Assembly: GCA_039964455.1 (NCBI GenBank)
Contig: JBDVXK010000013.1
Coordinates: 510,274-574,273 of the forward strand
From: CALJFL01 sp039964455
GTDB taxonomy: Bacteria; Pseudomonadota; Gammaproteobacteria; Pseudomonadales; Halieaceae
DNA length: 64,000 bases
Reading direction: 5' to 3'
Positions 35,045 through 43,900 of this stretch are shown here, piece after piece (the stretch's first letter is position 1; each line of letters opens with the position of its first letter). The position numbers were made by a program, and so were the translations under genes. Below the pieces are notes generated by a model, which made no database searches, had not been told where the DNA came from, and saw nothing but the letters and a program-made list of their open reading frames with translations.

Positions 35045-36463
35045 CTATTTGCTGCTTGAGGCTGAGGGCGGCGGCGGTGTAACCAGGTAGGAATCGAGAT
35101 TGTAAACATCTTGCGGGCTGAGTAATCCGGCCTGCTCCTTGAGCCGCAATACATTAATAATGTAGTCGTAGCGGCTGTTGGCGTAATCGCGCTGGGCCGC
35201 GAAAAGCGTGTTCTGTGCGTTCAGTACGTCAACCACATTACGGGTGCCCACTTCATATCCCGCCTGCGTTGCATCCAGTGCGCTGCTGGAGGAGACTATG
35301 CTTTGCTTGCGCGCTGCCACTCGTGAAACATCACTCACCACCGTCATATGCAGCGATCGGGCGTTGGTTACCGTATTGCGAGTCAGGTTGATACGCTGTT
35401 CCCGGGCGGCATTGAATTCCTGCGCTGCTCGGCGTCGATTGGCGCTGATGGCGCCGCCGGTATATAGCGGAACATCCAGCCTGATGGTCCAGGTATTCAG
35501 TTCGGTATCGTTGTCGGGAGAGGTATCGAAATCCGTTGCCGGCTTTCGTTTCAGGTCTCCGTCAGTGCTGAAATCCGAATAGGCATAGCTACCACTGACC
35601 TTGGGCGCGTGCTCCAGCTTGTTGGCCTTGGCGGATTGCCGGGCAACTTCCTCAGCGAAGCGCGACGCGGCTAGGTTGAAGTTATTTTCCAACGCAAATT
35701 CCACCCATGCTGAGCGATCATTGGGCTCAGGGAGATTGATCTCGAAGTCATCCTTAAGCAGGTTCAGATTACTGTGATTCTGCCCGGTGAGCACAGACAG
35801 GCGCTCCAGTGCGACCGATACGTTGTTCTCATCGACAATACGATTGACCCGGGAGAGGTCATATGCGGCCTGGGCCTCATACACATCGGTGATGGCAATC
35901 AGACCCACTTCAAAGCGCTGCTGTGTCTGCTCTAACTGGCGTTCAAATGCGCGTTCCTGCGCCTTCGATGCCTCGAGGTTGTCCTGTGCGCGCAGTACCA
36001 ACAGGTAGGCTTCAACCGTTCGCACAATAAGGTTTTGCTGGTTAGCGGCAAAGGTTGCCTCGGCCTGTTGCGTAAATACCTTGCCGGATTGAAAGCTGAA
36101 CCAGGCCGGCAGGTCGAACAACGCTTGACGCAGCGAAACCTGGTAACCATCCGTTGTTACGTCGGTGTTGGTAAGGGTATTGATAGCGCTGATGCCACCG
36201 TCCTCGGGGATGAATTCGAAACTCTCGCCCCCCCGGTCCTGATCGGTATCGGTGTAGTCGTAGTTGGCAGCGATCTGGGGTAACAGCGCCGAACGGCTTA
36301 TGTTCTCACTCTCAAGGTTAGCCAGATACTGGGCTTCCTCGGCTTTCAGCTGGGCATCGTTATCCAGTGCCAGTTCATAGATATCCCGCAATGAGTCCGC
36401 CTGAGCCGTCAACGTGAACAAGGTGATGCTCAGCGCAAGCAAAGTAGTGCCGGAATGTCTCAT
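35045..36463 (-). CDS. tolC: TolC-family outer membrane efflux protein
   Basis: Outer-membrane channel with a periplasmic tunnel, partner of tripartite efflux pumps and type I secretion. 472 residues. Signal peptide MRHSGTTLLALSITLFTLTAQA, with cleavage likely after about residue 22. It has the duplicated helical and beta segments of OEP proteins, including ERQLEQTQQRFEVGLIAITDVY and QAGYEVGTRNVVDVLNAQNTLF. ATG preceded by TTGAGGAAAC. The gene is divergent from yqiB-cpdA-parE, matching the E. coli tolC neighbourhood. The C-terminus is low-complexity (PPPPSASSSK). Confidence 0.93.
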   Translation of the reverse strand: MRHSGTTLLALSITLFTLTAQADSLRDIYELALDNDAQLKAEEAQYLANLESENISRSALLPQIAANYDYTDTDQDRGGESFEFIPEDGGISAINTLTNTDVTTDGYQVSLRQALFDLPAWFSFQSGKVFTQQAEATFAANQQNLIVRTVEAYLLVLRAQDNLEASKAQERAFERQLEQTQQRFEVGLIAITDVYEAQAAYDLSRVNRIVDENNVSVALERLSVLTGQNHSNLNLLKDDFEINLPEPNDRSAWVEFALENNFNLAASRFAEEVARQSAKANKLEHAPKVSGSYAYSDFSTDGDLKRKPATDFDTSPDNDTELNTWTIRLDVPLYTGGAISANRRRAAQEFNAAREQRINLTRNTVTNARSLHMTVVSDVSRVAARKQSIVSSSSALDATQAGYEVGTRNVVDVLNAQNTLFAAQRDYANSRYDYIINVLRLKEQAGLLSPQDVYNLDSYLVTPPPPSASSSK

Positions 36464-36671
36464 GCAGGTTTCCTCAAGGCGATATCAGCTTTTATCAGGA
36501 TGCTAAGTTTAGCAGCCCATGCCCATAAGCGCATACAATTGCGAGTCAGTAAAACGTGCAATATGCAGGTAGTTTGTGTGGAGCTAAGTGCTAAACTATT
36601 TGATAATCAGGTTCCCGTTGGCAACATCGTAGGTTAATGTCAGGGAGCAATGGAGCATTTCGAGAGGTGCG

Positions 36672-37130
36672 GTGGTCGTGCAGCGAGCGCTTAAAAAACT
36701 CTACAAAGTTGATCTGGCCGGCCTGCACGCCGTCTGTGAAGCCAATTACGCCAGACTAAAACTGCTTTTTCCCGATTATGAGACCAGCAATTCCCGCGAA
36801 TTTGCCGTGGGTGAGGCGCGAGTTCGTATCGAGGTCATTGAGCGTGCTCGCTATACAACGATTTTTCGTATTTATCAGCAACATGTGGCGGCCGACTGGC
36901 TGGGGCATTTAAAAATCGAGGCCCGCGCCTATCACGATGCCGGGATGCTTGAAGTGGGTATGTTCCAGTCTCATGAGAAAATAGACGCCCGCTATCAATA
37001 CCCCAATGCCAAGATGCACCAGCAGGACGAAAAAGCCCAACAGAACGCCTTTTTGGCTGACTGGCTGGAACATTGTCTCGAGAATGGCCGGGCCCAGATA
37101 GATTTGCCTGTGCCATCCGCGGGAATCTGA
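36672..37130 (+). CDS. yqiB: DUF1249 family protein YqiB
   Basis: A 152-residue cytoplasmic protein of the DUF1249 family, found next to cpdA in E. coli and many relatives. The family function is not established. Family features are the start LKKLYKVDLAGLHAVCEANY and the central ERARYTTIFRIYQ. It begins at one of two closely spaced GTG codons (36672, 36678) after GAGAGG. It ends 24 bases before cpdA. In E. coli nudF lies between tolC and yqiB; here it is absent and only about 208 non-coding bases separate the divergent genes. Confidence 0.87.
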   Translation: MVVQRALKKLYKVDLAGLHAVCEANYARLKLLFPDYETSNSREFAVGEARVRIEVIERARYTTIFRIYQQHVAADWLGHLKIEARAYHDAGMLEVGMFQSHEKIDARYQYPNAKMHQQDEKAQQNAFLADWLEHCLENGRAQIDLPVPSAGI

Positions 37131-37154
37131 GCTACCTTCGTCGCTAGCCTCACT

Positions 37155-37991
37155 ATGTCCCGCCTGTCCTCAACAATTCGTCACCTGCCGGTAGCAGGCA
37201 ACTGCCTCGAGCTGGTGCAGCTCACTGATACCCACTTGTGCCGCACAGCGGGTGGCAAGCTATTGGGCATGGATACCGACCATTCATTGCAGGCGGTGAT
37301 TGACCTGGTGCGCAGTGAGCGGCCCTCGCTGGATGCAATACTGGGTACCGGCGATCTGTCCGACCAGGGCGCGGGAGAGTCCTACCAGCGCCTGCTGGCA
37401 TATTTTGACGAGCTTACTGCCCATCACTACTGGTTACCCGGCAACCACGATGACCTCGCGCATATGCAGCAGATTGGTGGAACCGATCGACTGTGTAGCG
37501 AATTGCGTGGAGGCGGTTGGCAGATTGTAATGCTGGACTCACAGATTCCCGGTGAAGTGGGTGGGGAGCTGGGGAGCGAACAACTGTCCATGTTGGCGCA
37601 GACGCTTGAGGCGGCAGCGGCGGCAGGTCTTCACTCGCTGGTTTGCCTGCATCATCAACCTGTGGCGATCGGCTGTGATTGGCTGGATCAACAAATGGTG
37701 GCTGATGCAGACGCGTTCTTTGCAGTGCTGGACCAGTACCCCTGTGTTCGCGGCGTTTTATGGGGCCATGTTCACCAGGAGATCGACCAGCGGCGCAACA
37801 ATGTTTTACTGATGGCCTCGCCTTCTACCTGTGCCCAGTTTGCCCCCGGGCAGAAAAACTTCAAGGTGGATGATGTCTCTCCGGGCTATCGCTGGTTGCG
37901 CCTGCACCCCGATGGCCGCATTGAGACCGCCGTGTCTCGTGTTACCGGTGTTAAATTTTCGGTTGACCTCGATTCGGGCGGTTATCTGTAA
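37155..37991 (+). CDS. cpdA: 3',5'-cyclic AMP phosphodiesterase CpdA
   Basis: Hydrolyses cAMP, tuning the CRP response. 278 residues with a metallophosphoesterase fold. All metal motifs are present: D25-x-H27 in LTDTHLC, GTGDLSDQ (D67), PGNHDD (about 95-100), a mid-protein His in CLHHQP, and the C-terminal GHVHQE. The gene sits between yqiB and parE, its usual location. The parE start lies 71 bases downstream and may have its own promoter. ATG start at 37155. Confidence 0.94.
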   Translation: MSRLSSTIRHLPVAGNCLELVQLTDTHLCRTAGGKLLGMDTDHSLQAVIDLVRSERPSLDAILGTGDLSDQGAGESYQRLLAYFDELTAHHYWLPGNHDDLAHMQQIGGTDRLCSELRGGGWQIVMLDSQIPGEVGGELGSEQLSMLAQTLEAAAAAGLHSLVCLHHQPVAIGCDWLDQQMVADADAFFAVLDQYPCVRGVLWGHVHQEIDQRRNNVLLMASPSTCAQFAPGQKNFKVDDVSPGYRWLRLHPDGRIETAVSRVTGVKFSVDLDSGGYL

Positions 37992-38062
37992 GCAAAAACA
38001 CGCAATCCTGTTTCGCTGATGTACAATGATCGAAGGTTGGTTTCGCGAAGCAGATTGGGTAA

Positions 38063-39952
38063 ATGAGTCAATATAACGCTGAAGATATTGAGGTCCTCAC
38101 GGGCCTGGAGCCGGTCCGTAAGAGGCCCGGCATGTACACGGATACCTCTCGGCCCAACCATCTCGCGCAAGAAGTGATCGACAACAGTGTTGATGAAGCA
38201 CTGGCCGGTCACGCCAATGAAATCGATGTCATACTGCATAAAGACCAGTCGGTCACTGTCAGTGATAACGGCCGTGGTATGCCGGTGGATATTCATCCGG
38301 AGCAGGGCAAGCCCGGCGTGGAAGTGATTTTGTCCACGCTGCATGCCGGCGGCAAGTTTTCCTCCAAGAACTACCAGTTTAGCGGCGGCCTGCACGGCGT
38401 GGGCGTGTCCGTTGTGAATGCACTTTCCAGTCTTCTGGAGGTGACGATTCGCAGGGATGCCAAGGTTTACCAGATGTCTTTCGCCGGTGGCGACAAGAAG
38501 ACTGACCTTGAAGTTATAGACAGCTGCGGCAAGCGAAATACCGGCACGGCGGTTAAGTTCACACCGGACGGGCAATATTTTGACTCCACCAATTTTTCGG
38601 TCTCGCGACTGCGACATGTATTGCGCGCGAAAGCGGTGCTTTGCCCCGGCTTGCGGGTAAAGTTCAAGGACGAAAAGAAGGGCGAGTCCGAAGAGTGGTA
38701 TTACGAAGACGGGCTAACGGATTACCTTGCAGACTCTACCATTGATTTTCCCTGTATCCCTGAGGAACCCTTTGTAGGCAGCTTCAGCAGTAGCAGCGAA
38801 GGTGTGGATTGGGCGGTACAGTGGCTGCCTGAAGGCGGCGAGGTAATCGCCGAATCCTATGTCAACCTGATTCCCACTGCCCAGGGTGGCACCCATGTGA
38901 ATGGCTTACGAACTGGCTTGCTGGATGCCATGCGAGACTTCTGCGAGCTGCGCAACCTGTTGCCGCGTGGGGTCAAGCTAACGCCCGACGATATCTGGGA
39001 TCGTTGTTGCTATGTGTTGTCCTCCAAGCTTGAGGATCCGCAGTTTTCTGGCCAGACCAAAGAGCGCTTGTCATCCAGGGAGGCCGCTGCATTTGTTTCC
39101 GGTGTCGCCAAGGATGCCTTTAGCCTATGGCTTAACCAGCATACGCAGGAAGCTGAGCAGCTGGCGGAAATGTGCATCAACAACGCGCAGAGTCGTCTGC
39201 GCTCGGCCAAGAAAGTTACCCGTAAAAAAGTTGCCACAGGCCCGGCACTGCCCGGCAAGTTGGCAGATTGCTCAGGGGAAGACCCGGAGCGCGGTGAACT
39301 CTTCCTGGTAGAGGGTGACTCCGCTGGCGGCTCTGCCAAGCAAGCCAGGGACAGGGAGTTTCAGGCCATTCTGCCCCTGCGCGGTAAAATCCTGAACACC
39401 TGGGAAGTCGATTCGCAGGAGATCCTCGCATCTCAGGAAGTACACAATATTTCGATAGCCTTGGGCATAGACCCGGCCACCGATGACCTTTCTGGCCTGC
39501 GCTATCATAAGGTTTGCATTCTTGCTGACGCGGACTCTGATGGCCTGCACATTGCCACGCTGATCTGCGCGCTGTTCGTGCGTCATTTCCGGACGTTGGT
39601 GGCAGCGGGTCACGTATTTGTAGCCATGCCGCCCCTGTACCGTATCGATGTGGGTAAAGAGGTGTTTTACGCTTTGGACGAAGCTGAGAAGCAGGGTGTG
39701 CTTGACCGTATAGAGGCGGAGAAAAAGCGCGGCAAGGTCAATGTGCAACGCTTTAAGGGTTTGGGCGAAATGAACCCGCTGCAACTTCGCGAGACAACCA
39801 TGGATCCGGATACCAGGCGCCTTGTTCGGCTGGTTCTGGATTCAGGTGATGGCACCAACAGCATGCTGGACATGCTGTTGGCCAAGAAGCGTGCCGGTGA
39901 CCGCAAATCCTGGCTGGAGAAAAAGGGTGATCTTGCCGACGTGGCAGTGTGA
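38063..39952 (+). CDS. parE: DNA topoisomerase IV subunit B
   Basis: ATPase subunit of topoisomerase IV, which decatenates daughter chromosomes. 629 residues, standard length. The GHKL ATPase domain shows VIDNSVDEALAG, DNGRGMPVDIH and GGLHGVGVSVVNALS. The transducer follows, and the TOPRIM domain carries LVEGDSAGGSAKQARDR and LADADSDGLHI. The start MSQYNAEDIEVLTGLEPVRK is typical of ParE rather than GyrB. parC is not in the window. In E. coli yqiA lies between cpdA and parE; here it is absent. Confidence 0.97.
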   Translation: MSQYNAEDIEVLTGLEPVRKRPGMYTDTSRPNHLAQEVIDNSVDEALAGHANEIDVILHKDQSVTVSDNGRGMPVDIHPEQGKPGVEVILSTLHAGGKFSSKNYQFSGGLHGVGVSVVNALSSLLEVTIRRDAKVYQMSFAGGDKKTDLEVIDSCGKRNTGTAVKFTPDGQYFDSTNFSVSRLRHVLRAKAVLCPGLRVKFKDEKKGESEEWYYEDGLTDYLADSTIDFPCIPEEPFVGSFSSSSEGVDWAVQWLPEGGEVIAESYVNLIPTAQGGTHVNGLRTGLLDAMRDFCELRNLLPRGVKLTPDDIWDRCCYVLSSKLEDPQFSGQTKERLSSREAAAFVSGVAKDAFSLWLNQHTQEAEQLAEMCINNAQSRLRSAKKVTRKKVATGPALPGKLADCSGEDPERGELFLVEGDSAGGSAKQARDREFQAILPLRGKILNTWEVDSQEILASQEVHNISIALGIDPATDDLSGLRYHKVCILADADSDGLHIATLICALFVRHFRTLVAAGHVFVAMPPLYRIDVGKEVFYALDEAEKQGVLDRIEAEKKRGKVNVQRFKGLGEMNPLQLRETTMDPDTRRLVRLVLDSGDGTNSMLDMLLAKKRAGDRKSWLEKKGDLADVAV

Positions 39953-39988
39953 TCTGATGCTTGTATTAGTAACCACTGGGTGGACCTT

Positions 39989-40573
39989 ATGAGAATGTTG
40001 CAGTTAGTGCTGAGCTTTACCCTGCTTACCTTGTCGGGAGCTGCTCTCGCACAGTGGGAGCTTGATAACGATCGCTCGGCGGTCAACTTTATTTCGGTGA
40101 AGAACTCGGCCATTGCCGAGACCCACAGCTTTACCTCGCTGGTTGGTTTTATAGGTGCAGATGGCAAGGTACAGCTGGGCATAGACCTGGACAGTGTCGA
40201 AACCCTGATTCCCATTCGCAACGAACGCATGCGCGAATTATTATTTGAAACTGCCCGCTTCCCTGCGGCGAATCTCAATACACAAGTGGCTCCCGGCATT
40301 TTGCAGGCTGCCACCGAAGGTGGCGTAGTGACTACGGATATTCCAGTGAAGCTGTCGCTTCACGACAAAGAGATCGAACTGGCCGTCCCTGTGGTTGTGG
40401 TCGGTGAAAGTGGCGGCTTGCTGCGGGTTCTAAGTTCTCGTCCCGTTATTCTGAATGCGGCCGACTTTGGTCTCGATAAAGGTGTGCAGGCGCTGCAAGA
40501 GATCGCTGGACTCGATGCCATCAGTACGGCCATCCCTGTATCCATACATCTGGTTTTCATTCCCGCCCAATAA
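39989..40573 (+). CDS. YceI-family periplasmic lipid-binding protein
   Basis: 194 residues from the ATG at 39989. A GTG at 39980 would add MDL. Signal peptide MRMLQLVLSFTLLTLSGAALAQ, then a YceI-type beta-barrel: WELDNDRSAVNFISVKNSAIAETHSF, FIGADGKVQLGIDLDSVET and RNERMRELLFETARFPAA. YceI proteins bind isoprenoid or other amphiphilic lipids in the periplasm; the ligand here is unknown. It lies 36 bases after parE, possibly co-transcribed, and 11 bases before the hydrolase gene. Confidence 0.87.
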   Translation: MRMLQLVLSFTLLTLSGAALAQWELDNDRSAVNFISVKNSAIAETHSFTSLVGFIGADGKVQLGIDLDSVETLIPIRNERMRELLFETARFPAANLNTQVAPGILQAATEGGVVTTDIPVKLSLHDKEIELAVPVVVVGESGGLLRVLSSRPVILNAADFGLDKGVQALQEIAGLDAISTAIPVSIHLVFIPAQ

Positions 40574-40584
40574 CAACCCTGGCT

Positions 40585-41565
40585 GTGGAAGCTCTGCAAC
40601 TCGATGCCGGTGAAGTGACACTGCGTGTAGTGAGCGAGGGTGCCGGCCCCCTTGTGGTTTTCTGCCACGGCTATCCCGGATTATGGTACAGCTGGCGTCA
40701 TCAGTTGCCTGCGCTGGCTCAGGCCGGCTACCGCGCTGTAGCGCTGGACATGCGTGGTTATGGCCGCAGTAGCCGGCCGCTGACCAGCGATGCCTATGGG
40801 CTGGATCGGCTCAGCAACGATGTACTGGCGGTGCTGGATTATTTTGGAGAAGAGCACGCGGTCGTTGTGGGCCATGACTTTGGCGCCAACCTGGCCTGGC
40901 ATATGGCCAGAGCTCACACCGATAGAGTGCGGGCGGTCGCTCCCCTGTGTGTTCCTTATGAGATGGAGCTGGCAGGTGGCGGCGACACTCTGCCCAGTGA
41001 GCTTTACGCGGCTATTGCCGCCCAGCACTTTTTTCATATGCACTACTATCAGGCTGTGGGTGTCGCTGAGGCACATTGCCTGGGCCGTGAAGAAGAGATG
41101 CTGCGGAAATTGTTCTGGGCATTGTCGGGCGAGGGTGAATTATTGAACTGGGAGAATTTCCCCAGTGAGGGAACGACCTACCTGGATGTATTGGCCGAGC
41201 CTGCCAGGCCGCTACCCTGGTCCTGGCTGAGTCAGCAGGATCTGGATTATTACGTGAGCGAATACCTGGCGGCCGGCCCGGATCTGACTTTTATTGGTGG
41301 GGCCAATTCCTACCGTGCCATGGATTACAACTGGCGATTGACCCGTAAAGATGCCCATGCCGACATAGAGATACCGGTTTTGTTTGTCGGTGGTATGGAA
41401 GACCCCACCATCAAGCTGGCCGGAGACGGTCCACTGCAGCATATGCGGGAAAAAGCGCGGGATCTTCGAGCAGTGGAATTACTCCCCGGCGCTGGCCACT
41501 TTGTTCAGCAGGAGAGGCCGGAGGCAGTGAATAAGCTGCTACTGAATTTTCTCTCGACGCTGTAG
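40585..41565 (+). CDS. Epoxide-hydrolase-like alpha/beta hydrolase
   Basis: A 326-residue alpha/beta hydrolase. The oxyanion motif is HGYP (28-31), and the nucleophile is aspartate D98 in VGHDFGA rather than serine, which points to an epoxide hydrolase or haloalkane dehalogenase. The acid lies in GGMEDPTIKL and the His in GAGHFVQQERPE near the C-terminus. There is no signal peptide. It starts with GTG and has only a weak ribosome site. It converges with the multihaem cytochrome gene. The physiological substrate is unknown. Confidence 0.85.
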   Translation: MEALQLDAGEVTLRVVSEGAGPLVVFCHGYPGLWYSWRHQLPALAQAGYRAVALDMRGYGRSSRPLTSDAYGLDRLSNDVLAVLDYFGEEHAVVVGHDFGANLAWHMARAHTDRVRAVAPLCVPYEMELAGGGDTLPSELYAAIAAQHFFHMHYYQAVGVAEAHCLGREEEMLRKLFWALSGEGELLNWENFPSEGTTYLDVLAEPARPLPWSWLSQQDLDYYVSEYLAAGPDLTFIGGANSYRAMDYNWRLTRKDAHADIEIPVLFVGGMEDPTIKLAGDGPLQHMREKARDLRAVELLPGAGHFVQQERPEAVNKLLLNFLSTL

Positions 41566-41576
41566 GTGCGTCTCAC

Positions 41577-43832
41577 CTAGTTTGTCGAGACCTGTTGCAG
41601 AAGTTGTTGGTAGTTCTGGTTGTTTGGTGACAGCTGCAGCAATTGCCGGGCGTAGCGCACGGCGGGGTCGCGCCGTCCTAGCTCGGCGTTGTAATTCACC
41701 AGCGCCAGCAACACTTCCTGGTTCCCCGGAACCTGCCGCAACAGCTTTTCCAGTTCACCTACGGCTTTTTCCGGTTGCCCCAGATCGTGCAGGGCGATCG
41801 CGTAAACGAAGCGATGTCGCGTGCCATTTTGCTCTATGGCAGCCGCGCGACCCAGATAGTCCAGAGCCTTTTCGCTGTTGCCGCCGCGTGTCTCCAGCAA
41901 ACCCAGTGAATGTAGTGTGTCTCCACTTTCGGGAGCCACTGCCAGCGCCGCCAGTAGTTGCTGTCTCGCCTCATCTTCGCGATTGGCAGTTCGCAGCAGG
42001 TCAGCAAGGTTAAGGTACGCCGGTATAAGCTGGGGGTTAAGCACCAGCGCTTCCCGGTAAGCAGCTTCACTCGCGGGGAGGTCGCCCCTGTTGTAGTAAA
42101 ACAGCCCCAGCTGCATTTGCACTGATGGCATATCCGCATGCAGTCGGTGAACTGACTGGAACTCCTTGAACAGTGCCACTAGCGCCGCTGCCTCGGTCTC
42201 CGGAATCTGGTCAAGCGGTACACCTGCCAGCGAGTTGGCGACTGCCAGCCTGACCGAAGTAACGTCGTCATCGATTAGCGGGCGCAGTAATTGATAGCGC
42301 TGATTGAGCGGCAGTGACTCCATACTATTAACAGTACTTGTACGAATCATAGCGTTGTCGTCATAGAGAAACTGGCTGGCCAGCTGCAGGATTTCTCTGT
42401 TGCCGCCACTGTCAGACACGCTTTCTATAGCGGTTGCACGCCAGACCGGGGGTGCTTTTGTGTCCTGTGCGATAGCCGTCAGCTGCGGTAAAACCCGCAC
42501 GTCACCGGCGTCGGCCAGTGCAAATGCCCGAGCGGGATGCTGGCCGGTATCGCGAAATTGCACGCCCCATTCACGCAGTGCGCTCAGAGACCAATCGGCG
42601 TCTTTGTCGAGGTGGCATTGATTGCAGGCATTGGGTGTTCCCATGACGACGCTGAGGTCGGGCCTGGGGATTCGCATGCTGTGGTCCCGGCGCGGGTCCA
42701 CACCCATGTAGGTTGTTTCAGGCATATGGCAATTGGCGCACTGGGCTCCGGTGGAATCAGCACTGTGGTGGTGATGCTCTGGTGAGTCATAGACATCGGG
42801 CTTGTGACATTGCGCGCATATAGCGTTGCCCGGCGCGCGTATCTCTGCCGTGTGAGGCTCGTGGCAGTTGCTACACACCACGCCGGCCATGTGCATTTTA
42901 CTCTGGATGAAAGAGCCGTAGACGTAAACCTCATCCTGAATCTGGCCATCGTGGTAATACAGGGGTGAACGCAACAGAGACAAACGATGGGTATCCAGAA
43001 GATCAGCCCCGTAGTGGTAGTCTCCCAGGGAGCTGCGGCGCGCATGGCAGCGCGCACAGTTATCTATCTGGGCGTTGGACTGTAGTGGTGTTTGCCGTTT
43101 GGCTATGTTCTCGCCGTCCGGGAAGGCCCACTCGCCACGCTGCGCCAGCGCTGTCTGAAAACCGCTGTCTTTGCCGCCAAGTAATTTCCCAGTCGCCGCC
43201 AGATCGGTGTGCTTGCTGCCGGGGCCATGACAGGATTCGCAGCCCACATTGACCTCTTCATAGGTCGTAGAGAACGTCCGTGTCCTGGCATCATAGTTTT
43301 TTTGCAGGTCGGTACTGTGGCATTCGGCGCAGCGCGTGTTCCAGTTTTGGTATGGGCCCGTCCAATGCAGGGGGTCGCCAGCGAAGATGGGCTCGTCCGG
43401 ATAAAGGTGATACCAGCGCTGTCCACCCTCGTCTTTTGGCCTCGCGTCCCAGGTGATACTCAGGGCCTGCAGGCGACCGCGGGACAGTGGCAATAAGTAC
43501 TGTTGCAGCGGGTATACGCCAAAGACAAATGGAACCGGGAACTCCGTGAGCTTGCCATCTTCACCATCGGTGGTAACAAAATAGTCGTCGCCGCGTCTGC
43601 TGAAAGTGGAGACAATACCGTTGTAGGTGAAGCTGGCATTGTCGAAATCGCCCAACACGGTTTCGGGTGAGGCAACTTGCATAGCCAGATCGTGATGCGA
43701 ACCCTGCCAGGCTTTGTGTTCCTGCGCATGGCAGTTGGCACAGCGCTCGCTGCCCACGAAGTCAGGGGCGGCAGAGGTAGCTACGGCCGGGCCAAGCAAT
43801 AGCCACAGCAGTGTAATGAGTTTAGCTGGCAT
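41577..43832 (-). CDS. Octahaem cytochrome c with HEAT-like and TPR repeats
   Basis: A 751-residue secreted multidomain protein. Signal peptide (residues 1 to about 22), then eight CxxCH haem sites between residue 31 and about 405: CANCH, CAECH, CESCH, CARCH, CSNCH, CAQCH, CANCH and CNQCH. The arrangement resembles cytochrome c554/doxin-type multihaem families. A HEAT-like stretch follows (about 430-560), then about four TPRs (about 575-750). It would act in the periplasm as an electron carrier or redox enzyme with a protein-docking tail; the reaction is unknown. It lies 68 bases downstream of the sulfatase gene on the same strand. Confidence 0.85.
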   Translation of the reverse strand: MPAKLITLLWLLLGPAVATSAAPDFVGSERCANCHAQEHKAWQGSHHDLAMQVASPETVLGDFDNASFTYNGIVSTFSRRGDDYFVTTDGEDGKLTEFPVPFVFGVYPLQQYLLPLSRGRLQALSITWDARPKDEGGQRWYHLYPDEPIFAGDPLHWTGPYQNWNTRCAECHSTDLQKNYDARTRTFSTTYEEVNVGCESCHGPGSKHTDLAATGKLLGGKDSGFQTALAQRGEWAFPDGENIAKRQTPLQSNAQIDNCARCHARRSSLGDYHYGADLLDTHRLSLLRSPLYYHDGQIQDEVYVYGSFIQSKMHMAGVVCSNCHEPHTAEIRAPGNAICAQCHKPDVYDSPEHHHHSADSTGAQCANCHMPETTYMGVDPRRDHSMRIPRPDLSVVMGTPNACNQCHLDKDADWSLSALREWGVQFRDTGQHPARAFALADAGDVRVLPQLTAIAQDTKAPPVWRATAIESVSDSGGNREILQLASQFLYDDNAMIRTSTVNSMESLPLNQRYQLLRPLIDDDVTSVRLAVANSLAGVPLDQIPETEAAALVALFKEFQSVHRLHADMPSVQMQLGLFYYNRGDLPASEAAYREALVLNPQLIPAYLNLADLLRTANREDEARQQLLAALAVAPESGDTLHSLGLLETRGGNSEKALDYLGRAAAIEQNGTRHRFVYAIALHDLGQPEKAVGELEKLLRQVPGNQEVLLALVNYNAELGRRDPAVRYARQLLQLSPNNQNYQQLLQQVSTN

Positions 43833-43900
43833 GAGTTTCCATCCCGAAAGGTGGGGGAAGGCTAACCCAATTAGCCCTCAGACCCAAGTTCGCCCTGTTG

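Noticed and set aside
38022..38027. TACAAT as a -10 for parE
   Set aside because: No matching -35 at 16-18 bases and no proper extended -10, so not supported as a promoter.
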